Assembly: GCA_944472155.2 (NCBI GenBank)
Contig: OX235279.1
Span: forward strand, 136,000,920-136,064,919
Reading direction: 5' to 3'
Length of the DNA stretch: 64,000 nt
Source of the DNA: Trichobilharzia szidati
Taxonomy: Eukaryota; Platyhelminthes; Trematoda; Strigeidida; Schistosomatidae
Every line of letters starts with the position of its first letter. Position 1 is the stretch's first letter. Below, piece after piece: positions 31,600-42,651 of the stretch. Under the pieces are notes generated by a model that saw nothing but the letters and a program-made list of their open reading frames with translations, was not told the origin of the DNA and searched no databases. Position numbers and translations under genes: made by a program.

Positions 31600-33480
31600 A
31601 TAAATGTCTATCCCTCTAGGGCCAAGCCAGAAGTAGGGATTGTACATACTTCTTTTGTACATATAGGTCTGGCTTGAACTCATGAATGGCCAAGGCCCCC
31701 TCTGTCTTTAGAAGTCTGTAACGAAGAAAACGCGGCAAGTTAACATAGATTCGGTAGATGATCTTGTAGTGGTAGGTAATTCCCCAAACTTATTGTGCAC
31801 AGCATTCATCACTGAACATTGGATGCCGACCTTCACTGTTTCAGTTGATTTGTTTAGCTCAAGGCTTCCGGTCAAGCATCCACGCCATTTGGCATGCTGT
31901 TGTGTAGCGTTCGTACGTTCGTGCACCATCTCTAGCTGGTTGAGCAATCATCTCGCACTCCGACTTGGTCCCGAAATATACTTCGTAATTTGGACGGTCA
32001 AGTCTGGTGTTTTGCTTTGCCTTTGGTTTGCATGGAACGAATACTGTAGAAGTGTTGGATATAAGATCTTGCGATAGTATACCTCGTACTATCTGTGAAC
32101 GTCAACACCCTCAGCCTCTAAGATCTTAAAATCATGGTCAGAGTTGGCAGAGTGACTGGAGTGGATCAGGCGTTCTAGAATGGAGCTTCGCACACCCTTT
32201 CTTTCCCCCTCGTAATAACATACTGTTCACGTATCCACGTGGAAAGCGTCCTCTGGCTACGGCCAATGTACCTTGCCCCACAAGAGCAGGTGAGTTGATA
32301 GATGCCCATGGAGGTGGCCAGACGGGGGAGCTTACTTTTCACAGAAATGGAGCGACCCGAGGCTGGTGAACGTCATTTGTAATTCCGCTGGAAAGAACGT
32401 CTTACTGACTTCTTTAGAGAGACGGTTTTTGAGCATATCTGAGGCTTGATCACCTTTGAATTCCAAGTTCAGGAGTAAGGTTTTCTTTGGAACTGAGTCG
32501 GTGACCAGTTTAGACTGCTTATCTTTCGTGTTAATGTCAATAAATCGGTTCGGGTAACCATTTTCTGCAAGCGTGGCTTTCAGGAAGTCAGGTTCTGGGT
32601 CAACGCAATCAGAACTACAAATGTTTCTTATCCTAAAGCAGAGCGAATGAATTAGGTTCCTTTTCCTGGAGATAGGCACCCAACTATAAAAATTAGTTAG
32701 TTGTCCGTTTCATGTACGTTTCCGGTGGATAGATCTTTCGAGAGATCCGTCATTACGTTTTTTATGGCACACATCATGGAACGTATTACTTAGTTCGGAT
32801 TCGTTTTCTGTGGCGAATTGTAAATATTTTGGCAGTTGTTTAAGGCAAACAGGACATCATCAAGAATTACTTTATCAGTGCAGATAACGAAACTGTCGTC
32901 TGCGTATCTTTTATGAATATCCAAATGTCCGATGGTTTGATTAAGTTGAGAGTTTTCAATCTTTGCCGTAAGTCATTCAGCCAGCAAAGGACCCAGTGGT
33001 GATCCCATCGCAATGCCATCTATTTGTCTAAAAATCTCATTGTTGGAGGTGAACTGAACATTCATCTTGCATCTTAATAAAAGTTCTTTGAGGTGGATTG
33101 TCGGTAACCCTATTTAAAAACTATGTGCATCAATATAACCACATATATAGTGAACAGTTTCCATGAGAGGTACATTGGTAAATGGCAAAGTCACATCTAA
33201 TGAGAACATGACCTTGCCCGAGACATTTCGTCATTACTCCGGGTTTGCGGGAAGGCTGAATGGTCTGTATTCCTTTATTTCGAAGGCCTAGATTTTTCAA
33301 CCCTCGAAGCCTAGTGAGGACAAACTTGGCAACAATCAATGGTGATAGATCATCATGTCTGCATTTTCATGTAAATTTATGTTTATATGAAAATATAAAT
33401 TATTATTATTTTAAAAACAGCTTTCGTAGTCTTCTCCCTAAGGGTTTGGGATATAATCGCTCAAGCAGAGTTTGAAGCCA
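31600..33480 (-). mobile_element. degenerate Penelope-like element, split by solo LTR
   Basis: A minus-strand PLE. RT pieces run from about 33480 down, including the catalytic block DIHKRYADDSFVICTDKV (about 32920). The linker frame 32332-32679 has IRNICSSDCVDPEPDFLKAT and PKKTLLLNLEFKGDQ. A GIY-YIG endonuclease starts around 32280 (CGARYIGRSQRTLSTWIREQ). An LTR insertion at 31766-32121 cuts the endonuclease region. On the far side the sequence resumes (about 31600-31760) with the PLE C-terminal block LAIHEFKPDL. Frameshifts make it inactive. Confidence 0.75.
31766..32121 (+). mobile_element. solo LTR inserted in a Penelope-like element
   Basis: 356 bp from TGTAGTGG to CCTCTAA, matching the reverse complement of the LTRs at 39326-39675 and 42298-42647. 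It is flanked by the exact 5-bp duplication GATCT (31761-31765, 32122-32126). No internal region is present, as expected after LTR-LTR recombination. Confidence 0.85.
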
Positions 33481-33489
33481 GAGATATTC

Positions 33490-34670
33490 TCAGATGCAAC
33501 GGTATCCGGAATTGGTTTTCACTTACATGGTAGTGGTTAAGAACCTCCTCTGTGGTAAAGAAAACATTCGCTAACTTCGCGCTTAAGTGGTACGCATGCT
33601 TTTCGAAGCCATAGCAACCTTTAAGATGCACAGAAACGCAATTCTGAGAAACACTTCTACTCTTGATTAATTGCATATCTTTAACTAAGAGGATGAATGT
33701 TCAGCGTGCCCTACCGGGAGACAGATTTCAGAACTAAAGTAGGGAGATCTATACCGTAGTGAGGGCATTTTCGGGAGACAAGTCAGAAGCCTGAGTATCC
33801 AAACCTTTGTCTGTGTAGAGCAGAGGATTCTGGCTGAGTTAGTAGCATGCCAAGCAATTACGTGTAGTCCCTTTCACGAATACGGAGGTCTGGGTGATCC
33901 GGTTGACGAATGTAAACTGAAGTGCAAAGGAAGGTGTTATCGAAATGGCGGTTATATATAGAATTCTTCACTGCAAACGGATGATTTCTTCATAGAGAAA
34001 TTAGAAGCATGGAGGTTAAAATTGCTCTGCACATAATTCATTGATTTTCGTGACTCAACAATCCATCCGAAAAACCTATCAATGACTGAATCAAACAGTG
34101 TCGCAGGTTAAAGGCGGGTAGAACTCAGATCGATTAAAAGTAACGAAAGCCAACATACATAGTGTCGTGTTTTGGTCACATTAAAGGACGGGAGTGTGAA
34201 AAGAGCCTACTGGAAGATGCTTAGGGTTATTTCATATATCTGTTCACTCGCACGGTCCAACAGTTACTCCTCTGAAATGTTTCTAAGTAACGGGGCTATG
34301 GTCTTCCAACAAGAGGCCGGGAAATTCAAGGTCCTGTTGGGCCATATCAATTGCCTGAACTCGTCTATCACCACCAAAATTTCAGAAAATGGAAAGCTGC
34401 ATATTAAAGCTAGAAACAAGCTTACTGCAGCAACTTGATGACGAGCATGATTTGAAGCTAGCCCATGGAGAAATGCAATAAAACATCACAAAAGATTCGC
34501 GTGAATGAGTCACTGGAGTAAGGTGCATAATGCGATCCCTGACCTGATTATTGGCACCAGCACAATTCAGGAGAAACAGGATGATGTAGAAGTAATACGA
34601 GACTAGTCCAACTTTGGCCTAACAAAGCAGTCATAAATACATATTGCACCAGCTCCTGTCATATCACGAA
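33490..34670. other. unclassified DNA
   Basis: A minus frame 33461-33676 (GFEKHAYHLSAKLANVFFTT) could be the N-terminal part of the PLE at 31600-33480, but I cannot confirm it. A plus frame 34172-34438 (NCLNSSITTKISENGKLHIK) looks like an old LINE scrap. No confident gene. Confidence 0.3.
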
Positions 34671-34674
34671 ATAC

Positions 34675-34885
34675 ATTCTTTTTTGATTGGACACTTGTCA
34701 GTAGCTAGTCTGTTGAAAGGTTTATGTCGAATATGTGTTTTTGGATCTATGCTAGAGACTGAATTTGGTCAGTCAATTTTTCTGTGTGATTTCCATTGTA
34801 TGTCTGCCGTCATTGCAGTGCATTGTGAACTGCTGGCATTAGGTGGTTGGAGGCAATTTGCAGGGAGCCTTGAACCTACGTATAT
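34675..34885 (-). mobile_element. truncated ribozyme-SINE fragment, inverted
   Basis: The plus strand matches plus 16240-16395 (ggtggttggaggcaat, then a gaagcctt-like stretch), so this is the 3' part of the same SINE family on the minus strand. It is cut at about 34885 before the hammerhead core. Confidence 0.6.
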
Positions 34886-34914
34886 TTAGGCTAGACACAT
34901 CGCAAACTTGACTG

Positions 34915-35165
34915 GGGGAATTCATTCTGCACCATAGATAGGACTAGACACATCACATTAGTTACCCAGTTCAGCCTTACAGGAGGTCAACCGCGGGCCC
35001 TAATAGCTCAGTGGTAACGTCTCTGACTGCAGTAACGGGTGACGCAGGTTCGAATCTCAGATGGGACATGAATTCTGTCAAGGTTTCAGATACGCCTTGC
35101 AGAAGAGTGCCAGCTAGCACGAAACACAGGTCTAAGACTTCCTGCCGACCTTTTCCATTCATTTT
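34915..35165 (+). mobile_element. tRNA-derived SINE with degenerate hammerhead
   Basis: Plus orientation. A 3'-end fragment of the family (34915-34975, gataggactagacacatcac) is followed by a fresh head with box A TAGCTCAGTGGTAACG and box B GGTTCGAATCTC (about 35000-35056). Next comes a hammerhead layout with GUC (35077-35079), CAAGG...CCTTG, GCAGAAGAG in place of GCTGATGAG, stem II GTGC/GCAC and GAAAC. Two T-to-A changes disable the core. It is inverted relative to the fragment at 34675-34885. Confidence 0.6.
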
Positions 35166-35399
35166 ATAAAATACATTCTGATGATGATGAATGAAATGTT
35201 GTGTTCGAAATCTTAGGCGAACAAGATACAGACAAATGAACCAGACTCTGTGGTTTCATCCAAAGTTGTCTTGGAGCTGGTCGTCCAGATAACCAGTACG
35301 CTGACTGCCATCTTCAGTTTATTGGACGAAGTCGTAACCATTGTGCTTAGAGGAAAGCCCGGGCAATGTTCTTAGAAGAATGGCCCTCACAGATTTTTC

Positions 35400-36095
35400 A
35401 TCACTCTAATTGTGAAACTGGAACGAATTGTTGAATCTGCCATGATTTATAAGAAATGTGACAGTCCGTTGTCCAGCACACTGTATTTTTCGCTGAAACC
35501 TGTTCTGCCTTAGGAATATTTTCTCAGAGGGAAGCAATAACAGTAGTTAACAAGAATACTTTTGACACCTTTATGGATTTCAGCAAGACGTTTGACAAGG
35601 CCCTACATACCAAATTTCTCATGAAGCTGGAAAGTTTTAAAGTCACACGTGCTCTACTCATCTGAACCAGTGAATTAACTTGGTTCACCACATCTACTGT
35701 GGCCCTCTACGCCAATAACTTTAAAATTTGAATATGGCTAAAAAATGGCAGAGAACTGTTCAAAACGCAAACAAACTTCAACTGTCTTTAAGGGCAAACT
35801 AGAAAGTGGGGGCTTCTCATCAATGTGTTGAAGTGCTCAACCATAAGCATTGGGAACACAGATGTTTCCACACACAGTATTAATGAAAAATTCACACACT
35901 CATTTGAGGTGCCTAGTGACGAAGGTGTCATTATAAGACATATTTTAGAGTCTAGAAAAGACTTTTCAGTTAAAGACCATAGCTTGTAAACCACAAAAGA
36001 AATTTCTATGGCGTCCAATTTGTGTCAGTCAATCATGTGACCAAAGTTGCATTCAGCTGGCAAGCTATTTCCAAAACATTCACTCAGAAATTTGA
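35400..36095 (+). pseudogene. fossil CR1/jockey-group RT fragment
   Basis: The plus strand around 35565-35640 reads FMDFSKTFDKALHTKFLMKL, the catalytic D-x-S-K-A-F-D block of jockey/CR1-type RTs. Later scraps are in other frames with stops. It is very old. Confidence 0.55.
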
Positions 36096-36233
36096 AATGA
36101 GTTTAGCCTTATATATGTCCAAACCAAGTTGACTTTTAACGGTTTGAAAAAATTTGGGCATTGGGTATATGATATTCATTATAATAAAGGTTTTTGTATT
36201 TCCCAATGAATGAAAAACAAAACGATATTGTTT

Positions 36234-36276
36234 TTACTGACGTTTCGCTATTTAATGCTAATAGCTTTATCAAAGT
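36234..36276 (-). ncRNA. degenerate hammerhead-like motif in PLE end (left)
   Basis: On the minus strand: TTTGATAAAGCTATT, a loop, AAATAGCGAAAC. Stem II is 6 perfect base pairs (GCTATT/AATAGC) followed by GAAAC, but the first core strand is UUGAUAA rather than CUGAUGA. PLE terminal regions are known to carry hammerheads. Confidence 0.5.
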
Positions 36277-36612
36277 GTTATTAAACCGGAATTTACAAAT
36301 CTCAGCATATATATAACAAACAGTTAGGGGGTGAGAAAATAGACATAGGTCAAGTTAAAGGGACATATTGAAAGTAAAAATAGCGATGAAGATAACTATA
36401 CCAAATAACAAAGGTAATAGTATGTCTGTTATGATATCGAAAAAAGGAAAGAAAAGTTTACTAACTTGATCATCGTTCGTCTGTCTGGAGCATTTTTAGT
36501 TGTTAAGTTGGTGAATTGGTAAAGATAACAAAATCATCATGTGTAGATTGTTGGATTTGATAAGTGTATGAGATTATAAAAGCAGCGTGTGTTTACATAA
36601 TGAAAGTGCTTA

Positions 36613-37100
36613 TCAAATTCGTGTTGGTTTTGTCACTTGATGGGGGGGAGGGAGGTGTTGTAACCAGGTCAGATTCTGTTTTAGTCCATCATTCCTATTC
36701 AGGCAATTTTGATTCCACTTGATATGAAGTGCTTCTGATATTAAACGTTCTTTGTGATTTCTGAAGTTTTTCTGGATTATTTCAACATTGTCAAAATCAA
36801 TTTTGTGGCCTGATTCTATAGCATGTAGACCTATGGCTGATGATTTTTCAAGTCTTTGTAGTTCAACAGGATTCTTCGGTGGTCGAAGAGATGCTCTACG
36901 GTGTTCATTTCTTCTGATTTTGATTTCTCGAGAAGTTTGTCCGATGTATATCGCATCACATTCCAAGCATTTTATCTTATAGACACAATTAGATAGCGAA
37001 TCTTTAGGGATTTGGTCTTTTATATGGACAAGGTTGCTTTGAAGTGTGTCTGATGTTTTGAAGAAAACTCTAATATCGAGCTGATTGAGTACTCTTCTGA
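36613..37100 (-). pseudogene. inverted copy of PLE endonuclease
   Basis: The minus-strand frame 36613-36966 repeats the GIY-YIG domain and C-terminus of 37138-38196 with the same residues, including IYIGQTSREIKIRRNEH. The copy continues to about 37100, where it joins the RT part head-on. Confidence 0.85.
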
Positions 37101-38196
37101 TAAAGGGAGTTTATATAGACAGACAAATGGTGTTGCTATGGGTTCACCAGTCTCACCAATAGTCGCCGACCTTTTCATGAATAAATTCGAAAATAACATC
37201 TTTTCAAGCATACTCACTCCTAAAATATGGTTAAGATATGTGGATGATACTTTTGTAGTACTAAAACGAGATCTGCACAATTCATTCCTGGAGAAAATAA
37301 ACTGTGTATGTCCCAGAATCCAATTCACTTCGGAAGCAGAGTCAGACATCGGTGAACTACCATTTCTAGACTGCCTAGTTAAGAGAAAGGAAAACGGACA
37401 TTTTAGTATATCCATATTCAGGAAGAAAAGCCACTCCAATAAATATTTAGACTTCAAGTCATCACACCCCATCAGCGCAAAGATTTCAGTTGTTTCAAGT
37501 CTTCTTAGACGAGCACACTCTCTGATAACCGACGAGAAAGAAAAAGAAGAAGAAATATCAAACATTACTGAAACTCTCATGCAAAACAACTACCCATGGA
37601 ACTTCATCAACAAAATCAACACAGACATCAAGTATGGCCGAAAACGCATCCCGAAAACATGGATATCAACAGTCGTCATTCCATATAGAGAAGAGACGTC
37701 AGATGATATCAGAAGAGTACTCAATCAGCTCGATATTAGAGTTTTCTTCAAAACATCAGACACACTTCAAAGCAACCTTGTCCATATAAAAGACCAAATC
37801 CCTAAAGATTCGCTATCTAATTGTGTCTATAAGATAAAATGCTTGGAATGTGATGCGATATACATCGGACAAACTTCTCGAGAAATCAAAATCAGAAGAA
37901 ATGAACACCGTAGAGCATCTCTCCGACCACCGAAGAATCCTGTTGAACTACAAAGACTTGAAAAATCATCAGCCATAGGTCTACATGCTATAGAATCAGG
38001 CCACAAAATTGATTTTGACAATGTTGAAATAATCCAGAAAAACTTCAGAAATCACAAAGAACGTTTAATATCAGAAGCACTTCATATCAAGTGGAATCAA
38101 AATTGCCTGAATAGGAATGATGGACTAAAACAGAATCTGACCTGGTTACAACACCTCCCTCCCCCCCATCAAGTGACAAAACCAACACGAATTTGA
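37100..38196 (+). pseudogene. Penelope-like RT C-terminus plus GIY-YIG endonuclease
   Basis: A 352-codon open frame starting at 37138. It opens in RT: MGSPVSPIVADLFMNKFE, then LRYVDDTFVV (catalytic Y-V-D-D). A linker follows with TWISTVVIPY. The GIY-YIG domain comes next: CVYKIKCLECDAIYIGQTSR, the catalytic Arg region and HxIESGHKIDFDNVEI. It ends at a TGA after PPPHQVTKPTRI. Upstream, 37100-37137 continues the frame, but the fingers domain is missing, so the copy is 5'-truncated. The endonuclease would nick target DNA. This is the most intact PLE protein in the window. Confidence 0.85.
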
Positions 38197-38530
38197 TAAG
38201 CACTTTCATTATGTAAACACACGCTGCTTTTATAATCTCATACACTTATCAAATCCAACAATCTACACATGATGATTTTGTTATCTTTACCAATTCACCA
38301 ACTTAACAACTAAAAATGCTCCAGACAGACGAACGATGATCAAGTTAGTAAACTTTTCTTTCCTTTTTTCGATATCATAACAGACATACTATTACCTTTG
38401 TTATTTGGTATAGTTATCTTCATCGCTATTTTTACTTTCAATATGTCCCTTTAACTTGACCTATGTCTATTTTCTCACCCCCTAACTGTTTGTTATATAT
38501 ATGCTGAGATTTGTAAATTCCGGTTTAATA

Positions 38531-38573
38531 ACACTTTGATAAAGCTATTAGCATTAAATAGCGAAACATCAGT
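38531..38573 (+). ncRNA. degenerate hammerhead-like motif in PLE end (right)
   Basis: The same motif as at 36234-36276, in the opposite arm. It differs by one base after GAAAC (A for G). Both arms share the two core substitutions. Confidence 0.5.
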
Positions 38574-38645
38574 AAAAACAATATCGTTTTGTTTTTCATT
38601 CATTGGGAAATACAAAAACCTTTATTATAATGAGTTTAGCCTTAT

Positions 38646-39321
38646 TAGACCTGACACCAACGACTTAAAATGCGGAATCCTTAAGACATAACAGAAACAC
38701 GTTCAGCAGCAGCGTTCCGAAATTTCAAAAATTGCCTCCAAACCTGATCTGTCTTCTTCCTATATTTCCACCGGTTGGGAACTTCTATAAAGACATAGGG
38801 GAAGAATGAAGCATATGAGTTTGATTGATTTAAGTATAAAACTTGGATGTAACAGGCAAACCAGCAAACACACAGGTAATGGAAGCAGAACACGAGCTGT
38901 GCAGGAGAGCGTCTATTCCATGAAATTGAGTTTTAAAAGGTGCGGGGGTAGAGTTTAAGAGTATAACAGTTTTACTAGTCCTCCTTAATGTTTAGGTTCT
39001 GTATTTCTTGTACCTCTTGGCCTAGACAGTTGACTCCCGGGTAACTTCCTGCAAGCAGAGAAAACAAAACACTGATCAGTGTTATAATGTAGGTTTTGTT
39101 TTCATTACATGGGCACTGTGACAGAGTATAACTGCATTATGGATTGCATTTTATTTTGATAAATCTGTGTTGTACAGTAATATTAACTGATGACGTCACG
39201 AGCACAGATATATCAGGGCACTCGCATATTTTATTGCATTAATACTGCATAACACTGTGTGATTTATCAAATTAAAATCTTATCCATAATGGAGAAACGA
39301 GTGTGATCTCCACGAAGTATG
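38646..39321. other. no gene seen
   Basis: AT-rich DNA between the PLE and the LTR element. Confidence 0.4.
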
Positions 39322-39325
39322 ATGT

Positions 39326-39675
39326 TTTAGGGGCTGCGGGTATCGACGTTCGCGTGTTGTACGGATTATACTAACGCAAGATCTTATACCAACAACCACT
39401 ATAGTGTTCGTTCTTCGAGTACCAAATGGTAAAGCAAAAGACCAGATTTTCTCGTCCAAATACGATATATATTTTGGGACCAAATCGCGGGTAGGAATGA
39501 ACGCTTAGCTAGCTAGTAATCGTGCACGCACGTGACACGACGAAGCACCAAATGGCGGGGATGCTTGACCGTAAGCCTTCAGCTAAACAAGTCGACTTAA
39601 ACAGTGATGGTCAGCATCCAATGTTGAGTGATGATTGCTGTGGTTAATAATTTTGGGGAATTATTTACCGCTACA
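39326..39675 (-). repeat. 3' LTR of the gypsy-type element
   Basis: Nearly identical to the LTR at 42298-42647. On the minus strand it begins TGTAGCGG and ends near CCCCTAAA. Confidence 0.9.
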
Positions 39676-40133
39676 GCTCACTCCCCCCCTAGTGGGTTTG
39701 TGAGGACCCTAAGACATGACCAGCCGGAAGTAAAAAAATCTCGATGGTTCCCTGATGGGTGAAAAAAAATCTTCCGAGCGGCTTGATCGGGAGCCTGCTG
39801 GTCTGTCTGCCTATGCTAATAGGGTGTCTGTACATAGCTTCCTCGGTATTTTTCATTGGATCCCGTGCTTCGTTTGTTTTCTGTCCAGTGCCCGTTGCAC
39901 CTGGAAAAGAAAGCAAGAATGCTGAGAACCTTGTCAAGAAAAATGTACCAAATAAGCGTTTTTTTACCAAAAAAAATATGACATGCATCTACTATACAGT
40001 AAAATAATGTAAAGTGCAAAATATCGGGAAAAAAAATATGCATCTAATTTAATTTTATGTACGGTTATAGGAAAAATATCATTTACTTGTGTTAAATGAC
40101 GCAACATCAAAAAACAATTGATGTGTCACTCAG
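39676..40133 (-). other. 3' untranslated region and polypurine tract
   Basis: About 460 bp after the stop. The polypurine tract lies at the LTR boundary (39676-39690). Small open frames have no recognised product. It matches 63075-63531. Confidence 0.7.
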
Positions 40134-41380
40134 TTATGTGAAATAGGTGTGAAGGTATTCTGAGAATCTAACGTGACGTCCAGAACGCGTTTTTCTAGAG
40201 TGATCGACCGAAGTAGCCAGTGGGCGTATACCCTGACAGTCAATAGTGTGACCCAGAAAATCGAGTGAGTCAACGCCTATTTGACACTTCTGTATATTGA
40301 TGGTAACACCATGTTGGCGTAACCTTTCAAATGCCAAGTCCAAGTGTCTAAGGTGAGTTTCCTTATCTGGACTGGCAATGAGGCAGTCGTCTAAGTATGC
40401 GTATACAAAGTCGAGACCGCGAAATACTTCGTTGATGAAGCGTTGGAATGTTTGGGCCGCATTCCGGAGGCCGAATGGCATACGTAGGAATTCGAAAAGT
40501 CCGAAAGGCGTAATGATAGCCGTTTTCGGAATATCTTCCGTTGCCATCGGGATTTGGTTATATGCTTTAACCAAGTCGATTTTGGAGAATATGGATGCTC
40601 CAGATAACGTTGCCGTCAAGTCGTGTATGTGAGGCAAAGGGTAGCAATAAGGAGTTGTTTTGGCGTTCACTCGCCGGTAATCACCAGTGGGTCGCCAATC
40701 GTTGCTATCCTTTTTCGGTACCATATGCAACGGGGATGCCCATGGACTATTCGATGGCCGAATGATGCCAAGGGTGAGCATATGATCGCATTCGTTTCTG
40801 GCAATTCTCAGTTTGTCAGGGGCCAGTCGTCGTGCTTTAGATGTCACGGGCTGTCCTGAGGTTATGATATGGTGCATAACGTTGCTGGTTATGCACGGAA
40901 GATCGTTAGATGGGCAATTCAGTTCCGGATATTTGTCAACAATCGGTTGAAAAGTTGGATCGAGGATTGCTTTCATCTTAACGATTGACAAGCTGGGGCC
41001 TACGTAAGTTATGCCTTTGATAGACAAACTAGTAGTGTTGTCAATTAATCGTTTACGGCGGACGTCTACGAGCAAATCATGATGATTAAGTAGGTCCATG
41101 CCAATGATGGGCATTGTGACGTCAGCGATTAGGAAAATCCACTGAATAGGTTTGCGTAAACCTACGTTCAGATAGACGTATTTCCGACCATAGGTTGCAA
41201 TTGGTTTTCCATTTGCAGCCTGTAGGTTGAAGTTAGGATCCTTCTGTCGATCTGCTGCTGTAGCAGGAAGGACGCTGACTTCGGCGCCTGTGTCGACTAG
41301 ATATCTAGTCTGGCTCATTACATCATGGATGTAAAGTAAGCGGCTAGTGCCACCGGCGACGGTTGCCGCTAACGCGTGCC
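40134..41380 (-). pseudogene. protease-RT fused to integrase tail (internal deletion)
   Basis: The open frame upstream of Met 41318 continues the protease as [13 protein letters not shown], in the -1 frame relative to gag, so a gag-pol frameshift is likely. Domains in order are an aspartic protease ([12 protein letters not shown], then IGMDLL), and an RT with [51 protein letters not shown] and catalytic [12 protein letters not shown]. After [11 protein letters not shown] the frame jumps to [14 protein letters not shown], the C-terminal tail normally found after integrase. RNase H and the integrase core (about 600-700 codons in related elements) are missing. It cannot move without help from a complete relative. 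Confidence 0.8.
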
Positions 41381-42229
41381 GGTGGGATAGTTTCCCACAG
41401 ACTTGGAGGCTTTGCCGAAATCACAAGGTTTTCGACAACATTTCGCTTCCTTGCCGTAGGTGTTGTGATACCAACACCAGCCAGGATTTTTAAGAGAGCG
41501 TGTGTTGGACTTAGATCGTCCACGTGCACTTTGCCGTTGAGGGGATTTAGAACGACGATAGGAGGAATTGCTAGGCTTGTTTGACCTAAGCATCTGCTGG
41601 ACGGAGTTGCATAACTCTATCATTGCAGAATCCTTTCTCGAAGTCTGTTCGGTAACTGAGTATACTTCAGTAACCGGCCGTTTCGTTATCTCTAGAATTC
41701 TATCTGCAGAGACAGCTAAATCATCTATGAGAACACCCTGAAGTGTCACAAGTACAGTCTGAACTGACTGTGGCAGTTTGGATAAAAATAGTTCTCTAAA
41801 CAGTCCTTCATCGAACTGACTTTGGCCAATGATCTCTTTCATTCTTGCCAGCATGCTCACGGCTGACTGATCTCCTAACTCGATGCTACGAAATAACTCA
41901 TCCAGACGTTGTCGATCTGTGAGAACGTTTCTCTTCAGGAGGGATGCTTTTAGCAACTCGTACGAGTTACTTACCGACATCTGCAGAGTTACGCACCTGC
42001 TGAATTCCCGCGGTAGGGCGTGAATAACTGCAAGGAACTGTGAACGTTGATCAGTTATGCCATGTTCACAAAAATCAGACTCAGCAATCTGAAACCACGT
42101 TTCAGCATTATCTAGCCAAAATGGTACTAGCTGAATTGTTTTGGCGGTTGAGCGGATCTGAATAACGTTGGGGCTAGGGTCACTCATGACGACAATGCCG
42201 ACAACAATATAGTACAAGAATAAACACAA
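41369..42229 (-). CDS. gag-like protein of the LTR element
   Basis: A 286-codon frame. The likely start is the Met of MSDPSPNV at about 42187, since the upstream residues look like untranslated leader. It contains a capsid-like helical region ([17 protein letters not shown], typical of gag in gypsy/Mag-like elements), an S/R-rich basic stretch, and a C-terminal zinc-knuckle-like [18 protein letters not shown]. It would form virus-like particles that package the RNA. It ends at a TAG at 41369, overlapping the start of the protease frame. Confidence 0.8.
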   Translation of the reverse strand: MCLFLYYIVVGIVVMSDPSPNVIQIRSTAKTIQLVPFWLDNAETWFQIAESDFCEHGITDQRSQFLAVIHALPREFSRCVTLQMSVSNSYELLKASLLKRNVLTDRQRLDELFRSIELGDQSAVSMLARMKEIIGQSQFDEGLFRELFLSKLPQSVQTVLVTLQGVLIDDLAVSADRILEITKRPVTEVYSVTEQTSRKDSAMIELCNSVQQMLRSNKPSNSSYRRSKSPQRQSARGRSKSNTRSLKNPGWCWYHNTYGKEAKCCRKPCDFGKASKSVGNYPTGTR

Positions 42230-42297
42230 AAAGGAACGAACTCACCGGGTTTATCTGCGTGTGAATTGAAGATGAAGTTCGAGGTTGGGCTCACCAG

Positions 42298-42647
42298 TTT
42301 AGGGGCTGCGGGTATCGACGTTCGCGTGTTGTACGGATTATACTAACGCAAGATCTTATACCAACAACCACTATAGTGTTCGTTCTTCGAGTACCAAATG
42401 GTAAAGCAAAAGACCAGATTTTCTCGTCCAAATACGATATATATTTTGGGACCAAATCGCGGGTAGGAATGAATGCTTAGCTAGCTAGTAATCGTGCACG
42501 CACGTGACACGACGAAGCACCAAATGGCGGGGATGCTTGACCGTAAGCCTTCAGCTAAACAAGTCGACTTAAACAGTGATGGTCAGCATCCAATGTTGAG
42601 TGATGATTGCTGTGGTTAATAATTTTGGGGAATTATTTACCGCTACA
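42298..42647 (-). repeat. 5' LTR of the gypsy-type element
   Basis: The partner of 39326-39675, differing at very few positions (for example aatgaat versus aatgaac around 42470/39498), so the insertion is recent. Confidence 0.9.
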
Positions 42648-42651
42648 ATGT

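Larger units (their letters stand above)
36113..38628 (+). mobile_element. Penelope-like element with inverted terminal copy
   Basis: It is flanked by the 17-bp direct repeat aatgagtttagccttat (36096-36112, 38629-38645), a target-site duplication. The right part (37100-38628) is a 5'-truncated plus-strand PLE with RT and GIY-YIG endonuclease. The left part (about 36178-37100) is an inverted, nearly exact copy of 37720-38630, including the endonuclease and 3' UTR. Such partial terminal copies, direct or inverted, are a known trait of PLEs. Near identity of the arms suggests recent insertion. Confidence 0.85.
39326..42647 (-). mobile_element. gypsy-type LTR retrotransposon, integrase-less
   Basis: A 3.3-kb minus-strand element with two 350-bp LTRs (39326-39675 and 42298-42647) flanked by the 4-bp repeat ATGT (39322-39325, 42648-42651). 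A primer-binding-like TGGTGAGCCC follows the upstream LTR on the minus strand. A purine tract (AGGGGGGGAGTGAG) precedes the downstream LTR. Inside are gag, then protease and RT in a -1 frame. The RT is fused directly to the end of the integrase tail, so RNase H and the integrase core are missing. The same structure recurs at 62723. Confidence 0.9.

Noticed and set aside
34988..35060. A functional tRNA gene
   Set aside because: Box A and B fit, but the sequence continues into a SINE body with a hammerhead core and the acceptor stem pairs poorly.
36788..36982. Plus-strand 64-codon frame mirrored at 37827-38021
   Set aside because: Both are antisense to the PLE endonuclease copies.
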